The notes under the pieces were generated by a model. It did no database searches and had not been told where the DNA came from. It saw only the letters and a list, made by a program, of their open reading frames with translations. Positions 10,701-20,166 of a stretch of 34,602 nucleotides of DNA are shown here, piece by piece. How positions within the stretch are numbered: the stretch's first letter is position 1; every line of letters starts with the position of its first letter. Location of the stretch: assembly GCA_029258655.1 (NCBI GenBank), contig JARHYD010000108.1, forward strand, positions 1 through 34,602, written 5' to 3'. Both the position numbers and the translations under genes were made by a program. The DNA is from Mailhella sp. (lineage in GTDB: Bacteria; Desulfobacterota; Desulfovibrionia; Desulfovibrionales; Desulfovibrionaceae).

Positions 10701-12013
10701 TCTGGTACATATTCTACATTATCAAAAAGTATTTTATACGAAAATCCTACATTTTTATTAGGTACTTCTTTTTTTACAATTTTTTGTTCTTCAGTTTTTT
10801 GTGTATTATTATCAATAACATTAACTTGTTCTTTCGGTACATTAGCCTGTTCTTTAGTTATATCGTTATGATGAACTTCTGATTCTGCTACGTCCTTTAT
10901 TTTTTTACCTTCATTTGAAATAGAATGTGTATCAAGTTCTGCTAAAAAGGATAATTTTCCTTTATTAATTAAATGTGGAATACTTGGTTTTGCAATAAAT
11001 TTTATATTCCCTTTAAAAGGTTTAGAACTATAAAACATATCCAGTTTTGCTGGTTCTACTAAGTAGCTGGTATCAAAAACTTTTCCTGTTGCTTTTATTT
11101 CATAAGTATCTATATTTCCTACTGTATTTAATTGAAAATCAATAAAAGCTTTTTTTGATTGTGGTAACTGACCAATTTCCTTGATAATAGCAAAAGTTAA
11201 GCCATTATCATCATTAAAATTTAAACCAAAACGAAAATCTTTAGTAGCTAATATGTCAATACTATTTTTTAAAACTGCTTGTTTATCTTCATTTTTTATA
11301 GCTAATTCTCCAAAAAAACGAAATAAATCTTTTTCCAGTCCTGCATTCCAAACTCCATCAAGAATAATTGGTTTTGTAAAATAATTTGATAATAATTTCT
11401 TAGCATTTTCTTCTGAAATATTAATAGGTTCTTGCTCTTCTTCAAATTGATTTTTCTTTTCTTTTTGTAAAGAATGCAATACTGCTGGATTAATAGTTGC
11501 ATGATTTATAGCAATTTTACTTAAATAAATTGAAGGAAGCGAGGAATTAAAAAGAATAGTATGAATAAAATCAAATTGTTCTTTTATTGTTTTTTTAGGG
11601 GATTCTTCCTTAGGCTGTTCTGGTAATATAATATGAGGAACACGTGATAACGATAAATAATTTAAGTCAATACTAGGAATAACAACTTTATATCGTAATA
11701 AAGCCCAAAAACGGCTATTAATAGTTAAACTCTCAACTTTTGCAAATTCCCCTTCTTTATCCAATATTTTCACATTTTCAATACGAATTGAAAAAGGTAA
11801 ATTCAATTCTAAATCTTCAACTGACACTTGAAGATTATATGAAGATAATATATTATTCAAATTAGTTACAGAAAAATCTTTTATTATATTTTCTAAAAAA
11901 CTTATTCGCAAACAAACAAAAATAAAAAAAGTAAAAAAAACAAGAACACCAATACTTATAAAAATATATCGAAAAAATTTTTTTATGCATAATTTTAATT
12001 TTAAACTATTCAT
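7703..12013 (-). CDS. tamB: TamB / DUF490 translocation and assembly module inner-membrane protein
   Basis: 1436 aa with N-terminal TM; beta-rich body; C-terminal GVLTSLVGFNISSGITGATKNFLGVDVLEVNSQE...VEIGKYIKNNFYIGIEQGLG typical of TamB; stop/start TAATG junction with tamA. Confidence 0.9.
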   Translation of the reverse strand: MNSLKLKLCIKKFFRYIFISIGVLVFFTFFIFVCLRISFLENIIKDFSVTNLNNILSSYNLQVSVEDLELNLPFSIRIENVKILDKEGEFAKVESLTINSRFWALLRYKVVIPSIDLNYLSLSRVPHIILPEQPKEESPKKTIKEQFDFIHTILFNSSLPSIYLSKIAINHATINPAVLHSLQKEKKNQFEEEQEPINISEENAKKLLSNYFTKPIILDGVWNAGLEKDLFRFFGELAIKNEDKQAVLKNSIDILATKDFRFGLNFNDDNGLTFAIIKEIGQLPQSKKAFIDFQLNTVGNIDTYEIKATGKVFDTSYLVEPAKLDMFYSSKPFKGNIKFIAKPSIPHLINKGKLSFLAELDTHSISNEGKKIKDVAESEVHHNDITKEQANVPKEQVNVIDNNTQKTEEQKIVKKEVPNKNVGFSYKILFDNVEYVPENLQAFLGEKQEIKGTLNVQFFTRKLPKIIARNVEITAKHLSSKTAVTISRNIDVHSDFIIDSFSFLDTEKETYTGKLTGKFLASGKLENPKFSLSAIIPEFNLIKYKYKRDKRDNINGRYLYLENADLTLETTGFEKKENVIPLDKAALAELYRKNPYAAPVKRMKELFHSAVNYPVKMNYSVNADYMGEKLYINSKIRMAPSILGIGNHKEKFIEFSDINIKLFDFGSAGKLRFDFAQNENEHFHISGKLQGNMENTEKITKLFALPLSLEKFDYSLAFSEKKTKKQDVFINISAKTGKFEENSWNNFLTKVSITDIWNNGAIDSAISFDDLELTDIGLVKNWKLTLKGLFQKMLLAMQFDGDAVFGMNAELSTNFELLNIKLSKFDFVYPYKKTHIKLIKKAECFFAPNDINFKNLRFSVAPKGEASINGRVTQNMLDLKGWLKEIDLAYLPKDFKGLLDGQFKVSGATTKPSGLLEARLRDFSTLSSPKVSLVVKGKILEVKDEHKLNLDIKMIDKEKYQVEEAFAHLQIPLKYKPMLSLSHIRPLQGKIVYKGSLKTLWGYVPLDGRRVTGNFDLLANISGSLARPNISLKANTQNARFEDLLLGVLLTDLNFNVDFQKGHGDIMLSAKDGRKGDFSLSGNFDVPFLYHGKYKPVYEKVKDKAKNLWKEKQIQRSLLVLDMQTVFHNFSPFYRNDFSATLSGQTIIKENIESLKMIGEINVDKGEVHLENIRSSSIPTLTIVEDSTKRVRKRKAGQNGNLAININIDRNFGVYAPGIETLWKGNLQVNGKIQEPSVTGTLIAWKGKMNLVGTELVLNKGEVSFDGSTPIVPTLNLVLEHNSAGVQSFITLKGMALKPTLEMTSNPYLPSDEVLAHILFSRSVSELSDFEKIRLAGVLTSLVGFNISSGITGATKNFLGVDVLEVNSQESADGEEEISVEIGKYIKNNFYIGIEQGLGQQNTSGVLKYEVNENLSVGTKAGTEETEVGFKWRFDY

Positions 12014-14010
12014 TAAAACGCCTGCCCAATACTGATATAAATCTGAAAATCTGCTAAATCTTTTTCATCGCCATCATACGCCCCTGTTAATGGCACAGCA
12101 AAGTCAAAACGTACTGGACCAACAGGGGTATCATATCTAACTCCTATACCAGCACCCAATGCCATTTTTTCTGAAAAATCAGGGTCAACTGTTTGATATA
12201 CCATACCACCATCTAAAAAGGGAACTAAGGCAAGCTCTTTTGTTATATGATGACGAATTTCTGAATTAAATAAACAATAAGATAAACCACCAATAGGATC
12301 ATCAACAGCATTATGTTTTCCTATTTCTTGATGCTCAAAACCACGAACAGAACCACCACCGCCTAAGAAAAATCGTTTTCCTTTTGGAATATCATCAGAA
12401 GCACCAAGCATAGAACCAATAGCTCCACGCAATGCCAAAACTGTTTTTTCTGAAAAAGGAAAATAAAATGAAGTATCAAATTCTGTTACAACAGCAGAAA
12501 ATGATTGTGATCCAAATCCATAAAGTGGTGTAACTTTAAATTTTGTTACATAACCATTTTTAGCATTTTTTGCATTATCTCTATTATCATATTTTAAGGT
12601 ATTAGCTAAACTAATAGAAGAGTATTCTTCTCCCTCCCATTTTTTTGGAATAATATGATCCCCAAAGAGCATACTTTCTATCCACCATTTGTCGTGAATT
12701 TCTCTTTCAATACCAATACCAAATTCGGCAAATTTTTGATTATAAGCATCTGTTTTTTCATAACCAACACGAGAACGCACAAGCAAACTTTGTTTTTTAT
12801 AACCAAAAGCTGGCTTTCTAAAATCAGCACCAACATAAAGTTTTTCATCCATAATTGGAAAAGAAATTTTTAAAATTTCACCATTTCCTAAAAAATTTCT
12901 ATGTTCCCAAACAGTATCTAAACCTAATCCTTGATCTGTTGAATAAAAAACTGTTCCACCAATACTTCTTTTTTTTCCTTCTTTCACATCTAATATGATA
13001 GGTAGCTCCACAGGTTCAACAATTAAATCTTTTTCATGTTTTTCTTTTCTCTTTTGTCTATATTCTTTATTATATTTTTTATAGACCTTATCATCAAAAT
13101 TTAATTTTATACTTTCAAATAACCCTGTTTTTTGTAATTCATCACGATATTCAATTAAATATTTTTCGTCCCAAATAGCCCCTTTTTTCCATGGGCATAA
13201 TTTATAAATATATGTACTTGAAACTTCAGTATTTCCAGATAATTTAACTTCACCCATTGTAGCAGGTAAACCTTGATTTACAAAAACTGTACCGTCTAAT
13301 TCTTTTGCTTGTTTATCTATACTAAAAGCAGAAGAAGCTATTTTTGCTTTAGGATACCCATTTTCTCTTAAAGGTTGTGGCAAAGCATTAACAGCATTTA
13401 AAATATCAGAAGCAACAGCATACTCATTATCTACTTTTAATTTTTTCACAAACTCTGGGAATTGATATGGTCTAGTTCGCTTAAAAAAATGCTCTTGTTC
13501 TACTTGATAATTTTTAAAATATTGTGGCAATTTAGTGCTATGGCTATACCTAACCCTTATAAAAGAAATTTTGTATTGTTCTTTTGGATAAAGTGTTATA
13601 ATTACGTGTAATTTACCATCTTTTTCAATAATTTTATTTTTAGCATAACCAGAATAATATCCATACGATTGTAATACATTTTGTGCTACATTAATATCAT
13701 TACTAACACGTCTAATTAAAGAAAACTCATTATCCATTGCTTGATTTTTTAAAAATTCAAGCTGACTATTCTCCATAATAAGACTAATTATTTTTTCCCG
13801 TTCAACTAAAGGAACATGAGAAGAATTTGCAGAAAAAACAAACTCAAATGTATAAGAAACTTTTGATTTTTTTTCTTGCTTTGATTTGTTTGCTCTATTT
13901 TCTTGAGAAGCTGAATTTTCTTCTGACACAGAGTTTTCTTGAGTTAAAAAAGAACAAGAACATAAAAAACAAAATAAAAATATATAAATAAAAGCAAAAG
14001 GCTTTTTCAT
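12013..14010 (-). CDS. tamA: TamA-like Omp85/BamA family outer-membrane protein
   Basis: Signal/lipobox-like N-terminus FLFCFLCSCS; POTRA-like region; C-terminal RFFLGGGGSVRGFEHQEIG and GVRYDTPVGPVRFDFAVPL Omp85 motifs. Confidence 0.88.
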   Translation of the reverse strand: MKKPFAFIYIFLFCFLCSCSFLTQENSVSEENSASQENRANKSKQEKKSKVSYTFEFVFSANSSHVPLVEREKIISLIMENSQLEFLKNQAMDNEFSLIRRVSNDINVAQNVLQSYGYYSGYAKNKIIEKDGKLHVIITLYPKEQYKISFIRVRYSHSTKLPQYFKNYQVEQEHFFKRTRPYQFPEFVKKLKVDNEYAVASDILNAVNALPQPLRENGYPKAKIASSAFSIDKQAKELDGTVFVNQGLPATMGEVKLSGNTEVSSTYIYKLCPWKKGAIWDEKYLIEYRDELQKTGLFESIKLNFDDKVYKKYNKEYRQKRKEKHEKDLIVEPVELPIILDVKEGKKRSIGGTVFYSTDQGLGLDTVWEHRNFLGNGEILKISFPIMDEKLYVGADFRKPAFGYKKQSLLVRSRVGYEKTDAYNQKFAEFGIGIEREIHDKWWIESMLFGDHIIPKKWEGEEYSSISLANTLKYDNRDNAKNAKNGYVTKFKVTPLYGFGSQSFSAVVTEFDTSFYFPFSEKTVLALRGAIGSMLGASDDIPKGKRFFLGGGGSVRGFEHQEIGKHNAVDDPIGGLSYCLFNSEIRHHITKELALVPFLDGGMVYQTVDPDFSEKMALGAGIGVRYDTPVGPVRFDFAVPLTGAYDGDEKDLADFQIYISIGQAF

Positions 14011-14130
14011 CAGTAATCCAAATTATAATAATTTTTTTTCTTATAACTAAAATTTCTATAATTAACAAGCTAGATTATTTTTTATATTTAAGATATACTT
14101 TTGCACAACGAATTTAACTATGAGGATTAT

Positions 14131-15897
14131 ATGGATATAATACCAGGTAAAATGGCTGACTGGGAAATTGCTGAATATTTTGAAAAATCAATGCTCACCA
14201 TTACAGAATTAGGTGAAAAACTTAATTTACAACATCATGAACTTCTCCCTTTTGGGCATTATATGGGAAAAGTAGATTTTCAAAGTGTTTTGCAACGTCA
14301 CCAAAATACCCCAAATGGAAAATATATAACTGTAACATCAATTACACCTACACCTTTAGGAGAAGGAAAATCAACTACAACTATTGGTTTATTACAAGGA
14401 CTTGGAAAACGTGGTAAAAAAGCTTCTGCTGCAATACGCCAACCCTCTGGTGGACCTACTATGGGAACAAAAGGATCTGCAGCAGGAGGTGGACTTGCAC
14501 AATGTATTCCACTTACACAATATTCTTTAGGATTTACAGGCGATATTAATGCCGTAAGTAATGCACATAATCTTGCTATGACAGCTCTTACAGCTCGTAT
14601 GCAACATGAAAGAAATTACGATGATGAAACCCTTTTAAAACTTAGTAAAACGCCACGATTAAATATTGATCCAAAACGCATTAATATGGGTTTTGTTATT
14701 GATTTTTGTTGTCAATCATTAAGAAATATTATTATAGGTCTTGGTGGTGCAAAAGATGGTTTTACTATGGAATCCCACTTTAATATTGCTGTTGCATCAG
14801 AAATTATGGGAATTTTAGCTATTTGTAATGATTTAAAAGACTTACGCGAACGTATAGGAAAAATTATTGTTGCCTATGATAAACACGGAAAAGCCATTAC
14901 AACGCATGATCTTGAAGTAGACGGTGCTATGACAGCTTGGCTTTTAGAAGCAATAAAACCTAATCTGATTCAAACATTGGAAGGACAGCCTGTGTTTGTT
15001 CATACTGGACCTTTTGCTAATATTTCCATAGGACAAAGTTCTATTATTGCAGATAAAGTTTCTCTAAAACTTAATGACTATCATGTAACTGAATCAGGTT
15101 TTGGAGCTGATATTGGTTATGAAAAAATGTGGAATTTAAAATGCCATTATAGTGGATTAAAACCTGATGCAGTTGTTATTGTTGCAACTGTACGAGCATT
15201 AAAAAGTCATGGAGGTGCACCTGAATTTATTACAGGTCGTCCTATGCCCGAAGAATATAAATATGAAAATATTGAATATGTAGAAAACGGTACACAAAAT
15301 CTTCTTCATCATATTAATATTGTAAAAAAATCTGGTATTAAACCCGTTGTTTGTATCAATGCTTTTATTACAGATACAAAAGCTGAAATTCAAAAAATAA
15401 AAGAATTATGTGAAAATGATGGTGTTCGTGTTGCTATTTCTAACCATTGGGAAAAAGGTGGTGAAGGAGCATTAGAACTTGCTGATGCTGTTATTGATGC
15501 TTGCGAAAATAAAAATGATTTTACCCCTCTTTATTCTTGGAATAGTCCATTTATTGAACGAATTACCAGCATTGCTCAAAATGTTTATGGTGCTAAAGAT
15601 ATTGAATTAAGTCTACAAGCAAAAGAAAAAATTCAAGAATTTCAAAAACAAGAAAATTCTAATGAAATTGGAATTTGTATGGTAAAAACAAGTCTTTCTC
15701 TTTCTGATAATCCCAAAATAAAAGGTGTTCCAAAAGATTGGACTTTGTATATTAAAGACGCACTTTATTATGGAGGAGCAGGATTTATTGTTCCCGTAGC
15801 TGGTGATATTAGTTTAATGCCAGGCACTGGTTCTAATCCTGGTTTTAAGCGTATTGATGTTAACACAGAAACTGGTAAAGTTTATGGTATTTTTTAA
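14131..15897 (+). CDS. fhs: Formate--tetrahydrofolate ligase
   Basis: TPLGEGKSTTTIGLLQGLGKRGKKASAAIRQPSGGPTMGTKGSAAGGG; start set to ATG at 14131 (TGAGGA RBS at 14121) rather than the TTG at 14101 in the ORF track. Confidence 0.95.
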   Translation: MDIIPGKMADWEIAEYFEKSMLTITELGEKLNLQHHELLPFGHYMGKVDFQSVLQRHQNTPNGKYITVTSITPTPLGEGKSTTTIGLLQGLGKRGKKASAAIRQPSGGPTMGTKGSAAGGGLAQCIPLTQYSLGFTGDINAVSNAHNLAMTALTARMQHERNYDDETLLKLSKTPRLNIDPKRINMGFVIDFCCQSLRNIIIGLGGAKDGFTMESHFNIAVASEIMGILAICNDLKDLRERIGKIIVAYDKHGKAITTHDLEVDGAMTAWLLEAIKPNLIQTLEGQPVFVHTGPFANISIGQSSIIADKVSLKLNDYHVTESGFGADIGYEKMWNLKCHYSGLKPDAVVIVATVRALKSHGGAPEFITGRPMPEEYKYENIEYVENGTQNLLHHINIVKKSGIKPVVCINAFITDTKAEIQKIKELCENDGVRVAISNHWEKGGEGALELADAVIDACENKNDFTPLYSWNSPFIERITSIAQNVYGAKDIELSLQAKEKIQEFQKQENSNEIGICMVKTSLSLSDNPKIKGVPKDWTLYIKDALYYGGAGFIVPVAGDISLMPGTGSNPGFKRIDVNTETGKVYGIF

Positions 15898-15915
15898 TAG
15901 GTTTTAGGTTATATT

Positions 15916-17343
15916 ATGGTTGGCTATACTTTTATTGGTGTTTTTTCTGGTAGTGCTCCAAGCAAAAAAAATACTCCTTCTGGAGAACCTGCTCTTTGGA
16001 ATGTCTATCTTAAAAATGGTGAAAAAAATTACCTTATCCAAAAACTTGATGAAGATAATATTGTTACAAAAGAACAATATCAAATTTCTGCTATCTATTT
16101 TGGTATTAATTTTAGACAAGTAAAAAATCCCAATGCAAAAATTGAAGTTAATCGAGATATTAAGAATTTAATAAATACACAAGAAGTTACTCCCGAACTC
16201 AGTCCAGAAAAAGCAAATGAAGCATATACAAACCTTATAAAACAAATACAACAAGAACAACAAGTTACATCATTAAAAAAACAAATTATCCAACCAGAGC
16301 AACAAAATATACCAGAACAACAAAATGTATTTGTTAGTCAGCAATCTTCAAAGAAAAAAAATGTTACTTCTCCAAAAGATTATAAAATTAATCTTAATAG
16401 TAAGTATTATGGAAAAGAGGAAAAATTTTCTTCTAGCCATAATCAAAAAACTCACGATAACAAATTTGCTTTTTCTATTTCTGCACCTTCAACTATCACC
16501 CCCCCTAAAAACTATAAAAACATTCAAAACGATATAGAAGAAACAGATCAAAATCCATTTGATGATAAATATTCTCCAGAAAAACATAGCTTAAAAGCTG
16601 TTCTAAAAAAAGTTGAAAAAGCACAAAGAGAAAATATACATAAAAAACTATTACCAATAAAAACTTCACAAACAAGAAGCCCTATTAATAACCAATTTCA
16701 AACAGTGACAAATAATTCTTTATCAGAAAATGATGAACCTTTTGCTATTACTCTTGAAGATGTTATTACAGAGGCAGAAAGCACTAATCCTGCAGTAAAC
16801 GATGCAATACAAGTAGTACCAAACAATGTAACAAAAAAAGAATATAATCTCATTGATAAAGATTTACTCAAACAGCTTGGTGATGAAGAATTACTTTATA
16901 CAAAAGGAAATAGATCTACCAATAATTTATCAGATAAAGCAAAACGACTTGATAATATTATTCGTGGTGAATTTCAACAAAGTCTTAATCATTGGAATTC
17001 TTTGAAACGAAATTTAGCTATGAAACAGTTCCATAATATTATTAATAAAGATGCAAGTTTTGTTCCTGCTCATAAACATATGTTTACAGATTTTGCAATT
17101 CAATTAAGAAAACTTAATCTTCATGATTTAGCACTTTCTGCTGCGATACGCTGTACAAGACTAAGTCCTGATGATAGTCATGCTTTTTTTAATGTTTCTC
17201 GAATATATTTTGAACTTAATCGTTTTGATCAAGCAAATGAATTTATTACAAAATCATTAGAACTTGAACCTGATCTTGCTCCAGCACTAAAACTTTCTGC
17301 TATAATAAAAGAATGTATAAGACGAAGAGCTAGAAACAGATAA
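15916..17343 (+). CDS. TPR-containing protein with long low-complexity Q/K/N-rich linker
   Basis: Unique N-terminus, Q-rich middle, C-terminal TPR-like helices (ALSAAIRCTRLSPDDSHAFFNVSRIYFELNRFDQANEFITKSLELEPDLAPALKL). Confidence 0.7.
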   Translation: MVGYTFIGVFSGSAPSKKNTPSGEPALWNVYLKNGEKNYLIQKLDEDNIVTKEQYQISAIYFGINFRQVKNPNAKIEVNRDIKNLINTQEVTPELSPEKANEAYTNLIKQIQQEQQVTSLKKQIIQPEQQNIPEQQNVFVSQQSSKKKNVTSPKDYKINLNSKYYGKEEKFSSSHNQKTHDNKFAFSISAPSTITPPKNYKNIQNDIEETDQNPFDDKYSPEKHSLKAVLKKVEKAQRENIHKKLLPIKTSQTRSPINNQFQTVTNNSLSENDEPFAITLEDVITEAESTNPAVNDAIQVVPNNVTKKEYNLIDKDLLKQLGDEELLYTKGNRSTNNLSDKAKRLDNIIRGEFQQSLNHWNSLKRNLAMKQFHNIINKDASFVPAHKHMFTDFAIQLRKLNLHDLALSAAIRCTRLSPDDSHAFFNVSRIYFELNRFDQANEFITKSLELEPDLAPALKLSAIIKECIRRRARNR

Positions 17344-17359
17344 TAATAAGGAGAATACA

Positions 17360-18250
17360 ATGAAAAAAAATATGGTTCTAATTATGTCTGGCTTTGTAAC
17401 CTTACTTTTTGTTATTTGTATTGGTTATGTTTTTACAAGTCCAACCCCCAAAACAGAAATACCACAAATTGATTTACAAGAACAAGATGCTAGTTCTTTA
17501 TCTGAATCCAATTCATTAACTTCTGATCAAACTCCTCCATTGGATTCTACTAATTCTTTAGTTTTTAATGCAAATGCAAATAATACAGATATTACAACAC
17601 CTCCAATTCCATTAGAAAAAACAGAAGAAAAATTTCCACCTGTTATGTCTTCAACACAATCAAGCTCTTCTTCTACTACTCCACAAACAGAAAAAAAATA
17701 TGAAATAGCAGAAAATGCAATTCCTCTTGAAAATACTTCTCAACCACAAGATTTATTTCCACTTGATAAAGAAGAAGTAATTATTCAAGAAAATCCTTAT
17801 GAAAAAACAGAAGATAATACTAAAACAAATATAAACCAAAACATAGAAGAAAAACAAGAAAAGAAAACTATTATACAAGATAAACTTCCTGTTCCTTTTG
17901 TAGAAGATTCATTAAAAACGCATACTATTTTAGCCCCAAAGAAAAATGCAAACACTATTATTTATGCAGAACTTCTTATGGACGGAAACCAAGTTGGTCT
18001 TGTAATAGAAGGTGATAAACCTATTAAACCTAAAACATTTCGTTTGCAAAATCCAGATAGAGTAGTTGTTGATATTGAAGGCAGTTGGATAATAAAACTT
18101 CCAAGACTTATAAGCAATAGAATGGTAAAAGAAATTCGTTCTAATATGCAACAAGATAAAACACGTATTGTATTTGATTTAAAAATTCCTGTAACTTCTT
18201 CATTGCTTTACAGAATTCACAGCAGAAAATATCAATTAGTTTTTAAATAA
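17360..18250 (+). CDS. AMIN-domain envelope protein
   Basis: N-terminal TM anchor, S/T/P-rich linker, C-terminal RLQNPDRVVVDIEGSWIIKLPRL...VKEIRSNMQQDKTRIVFDLKIPVTSSLLYRIHSRKYQLVF resembles AMIN. RBS AAGGAG upstream. Confidence 0.75.
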   Translation: MKKNMVLIMSGFVTLLFVICIGYVFTSPTPKTEIPQIDLQEQDASSLSESNSLTSDQTPPLDSTNSLVFNANANNTDITTPPIPLEKTEEKFPPVMSSTQSSSSSTTPQTEKKYEIAENAIPLENTSQPQDLFPLDKEEVIIQENPYEKTEDNTKTNINQNIEEKQEKKTIIQDKLPVPFVEDSLKTHTILAPKKNANTIIYAELLMDGNQVGLVIEGDKPIKPKTFRLQNPDRVVVDIEGSWIIKLPRLISNRMVKEIRSNMQQDKTRIVFDLKIPVTSSLLYRIHSRKYQLVFK

Positions 18251-18347
18251 CTCATGCATAATGCTAAAAAAATAAAAATAACAGATATAACAATAAAATA
18301 ATTAACTTTTATTATAGGTTATTATTGTTCTCTTTGAGAAAATAATT

Positions 18348-19469
18348 ATGAATATCAATAACAAACACTATACAACTATCTGGTTAAATGAAAATGATGA
18401 AGTGCAGATTATTGACCAAACTACCCTTCCTTTTTCTTTTAATATTCTTACTCTTTCACATCTAACAGATGTATGTCACGCCATTTCTTCCATGCAAGTT
18501 CGTGGAGCTGGACTTATTGGAGTTACAGCTGGATATGGTGTGTATATTGCTGCAAAAGATTTTTCAAAACAAAATAAACTTTCTTGGCTTGATTTTATGG
18601 AAAAAGCCTGCACTAAAATTTATCAAACAAGACCAACAGCAAAAAATCTTTCCTATGCCCTAGAAAGACAATCAAAAATTTGGAAAAAATATTCTTTTGA
18701 AGAAGCATTACCACTTTTACGTGAACAAGCTTTACAAATAGCTCAAGAAGATATTGATTTTTGTAAAAAAATTGGCGAGCATGGAAAAGAATTAATAGCA
18801 AATATTGCAAAGAAAAAAAACGGACAACCTGTTAACATTCTTACCCATTGTAATGCTGGCTGGTTAGCATTTACGGATTATGGTTCTGCACTTTCACCTG
18901 TTTACGCTGCTTTTGATGAAAATATTCCTGTCCATGTTTTTGTTGATGAAACACGCCCACGCAATCAAGGTGCTAGTTTAACTGCTTTTGAATTAGGTGA
19001 ACATAATGTACCACATACATTAATTGCTGATAATGTTGGTGGTCATTTAATGCAACATAATATGATAGATTTAGTTATTGTAGGTGCTGATAGAGTTACA
19101 CGTAATGGTGATGTTGCAAATAAAATTGGAACATATTTAAAAGCATTAGCAGCTTATGATAATAATATTCCTTTTTATGTGGCTTTTCCGTCTTCTACTT
19201 TTGATTTTTCTATTTCTGATGGTGTAAAAGAAATTGTAATTGAAGAACGTTCTGGAAATGAAACAGAAAATATTACAGGATATTTTTATAATAAAAATGG
19301 ACAAAAACAAATACAGGAAATTAGAATTTGCCCAGAAAAAACAAAAGCAATAAATTTTGCTTTTGATGTAACCCCACAAAAATACATCACTGGTCTTATT
19401 ACTGAACGAGGTATTTGTAATGCTACTGAAAAAGCAATTCTTGCATTATTTCCAGAAGCAAATCAATAA
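18348..19469 (+). CDS. mtnA: S-methyl-5-thioribose-1-phosphate isomerase family (MtnA-like aldose-ketose isomerase)
   Basis: THCNAGWLAF, VDETRPRNQGASLTAFELGEH, IVGADRVTRNGDVANKIGTY motifs. Confidence 0.9.
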   Translation: MNINNKHYTTIWLNENDEVQIIDQTTLPFSFNILTLSHLTDVCHAISSMQVRGAGLIGVTAGYGVYIAAKDFSKQNKLSWLDFMEKACTKIYQTRPTAKNLSYALERQSKIWKKYSFEEALPLLREQALQIAQEDIDFCKKIGEHGKELIANIAKKKNGQPVNILTHCNAGWLAFTDYGSALSPVYAAFDENIPVHVFVDETRPRNQGASLTAFELGEHNVPHTLIADNVGGHLMQHNMIDLVIVGADRVTRNGDVANKIGTYLKALAAYDNNIPFYVAFPSSTFDFSISDGVKEIVIEERSGNETENITGYFYNKNGQKQIQEIRICPEKTKAINFAFDVTPQKYITGLITERGICNATEKAILALFPEANQ

Positions 19470-19479
19470 AGGTTAATCA

Positions 19480-20166
19480 ATGCATACCAAACAGACACAA
19501 AATATTAATGATGGATATATAAAATTTCATTGTGAACATACAAATACCACATGGAATAGTGATTTATTGCCATTATCAGAAACAAGAAAAAATTTAATAG
19601 AAAAATTAGACACATTTCGTACAAAAATATTTGATCAACAATTTATTGGTATGTATGAAAATGGTATTGGTTACGGAAATTTATCCCATAGAATAGAAGA
19701 GAATTTTCTCATTACTGCTAGTGCTACTGGTGGAGCAAGAGAGCTTGGTATCGATGGATATACATTGGTTAATAATGTTTTTATTGAAAAAAATACCGTA
19801 CAATGTATTGGACCATTACCTGCAAGCTCTGAAACTATGACCCATGCCGCTATTTATTTATCTGCCCCTAAAGTTCAATGTATTTTGCATATTCATAATC
19901 AAATAATTTTTGATACAATGATAACTTTAAATTGTCTTTCCACAGCAAAAGAAATACCCTATGGGACAATAGAAATGGCTCTTGCCTTAAAAAATATCGC
20001 AAAAAATAATCCTCTTGAAGCTTGTATTGTTATGCAAGGACATAATGAAGGAGTGATTATTTACGGAACAAGTATTAATCATGTGGAATCACAATTAACT
20101 TTTTTATGTAATGAAATAAAAAAAATACACTGTGAAAATTGCAAAAAAGGAGAACATAATGGTTAA
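19480..20166 (+). CDS. Class II aldolase/adducin family protein
   Basis: SSETMTHAAIYLSAP, LHIHN and QGHNEGVIIYG match the catalytic Glu and metal-binding His residues of class II (FucA/MtnB-like) aldolases. Confidence 0.85.
   Translation: MHTKQTQNINDGYIKFHCEHTNTTWNSDLLPLSETRKNLIEKLDTFRTKIFDQQFIGMYENGIGYGNLSHRIEENFLITASATGGARELGIDGYTLVNNVFIEKNTVQCIGPLPASSETMTHAAIYLSAPKVQCILHIHNQIIFDTMITLNCLSTAKEIPYGTIEMALALKNIAKNNPLEACIVMQGHNEGVIIYGTSINHVESQLTFLCNEIKKIHCENCKKGEHNG

Noticed and set aside
11181-11502. Short ORFs on both strands inside tamB
   Set aside because: Overlap a long conserved CDS; no RBS or recognizable domains.
16201-16340. CAA-rich repeated tract resembling a microsatellite or CRISPR-like repeat
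   Set aside because: It is Gln codon usage in a low-complexity linker, without regular repeat/spacer structure.
15904-16537. Short ORFs (15904-16119 minus, 15920-16123 plus, 16325-16537 plus) overlapping the TPR gene
   Set aside because: Alternative frames of the longer 475-aa ORF, which has recognizable TPR content.
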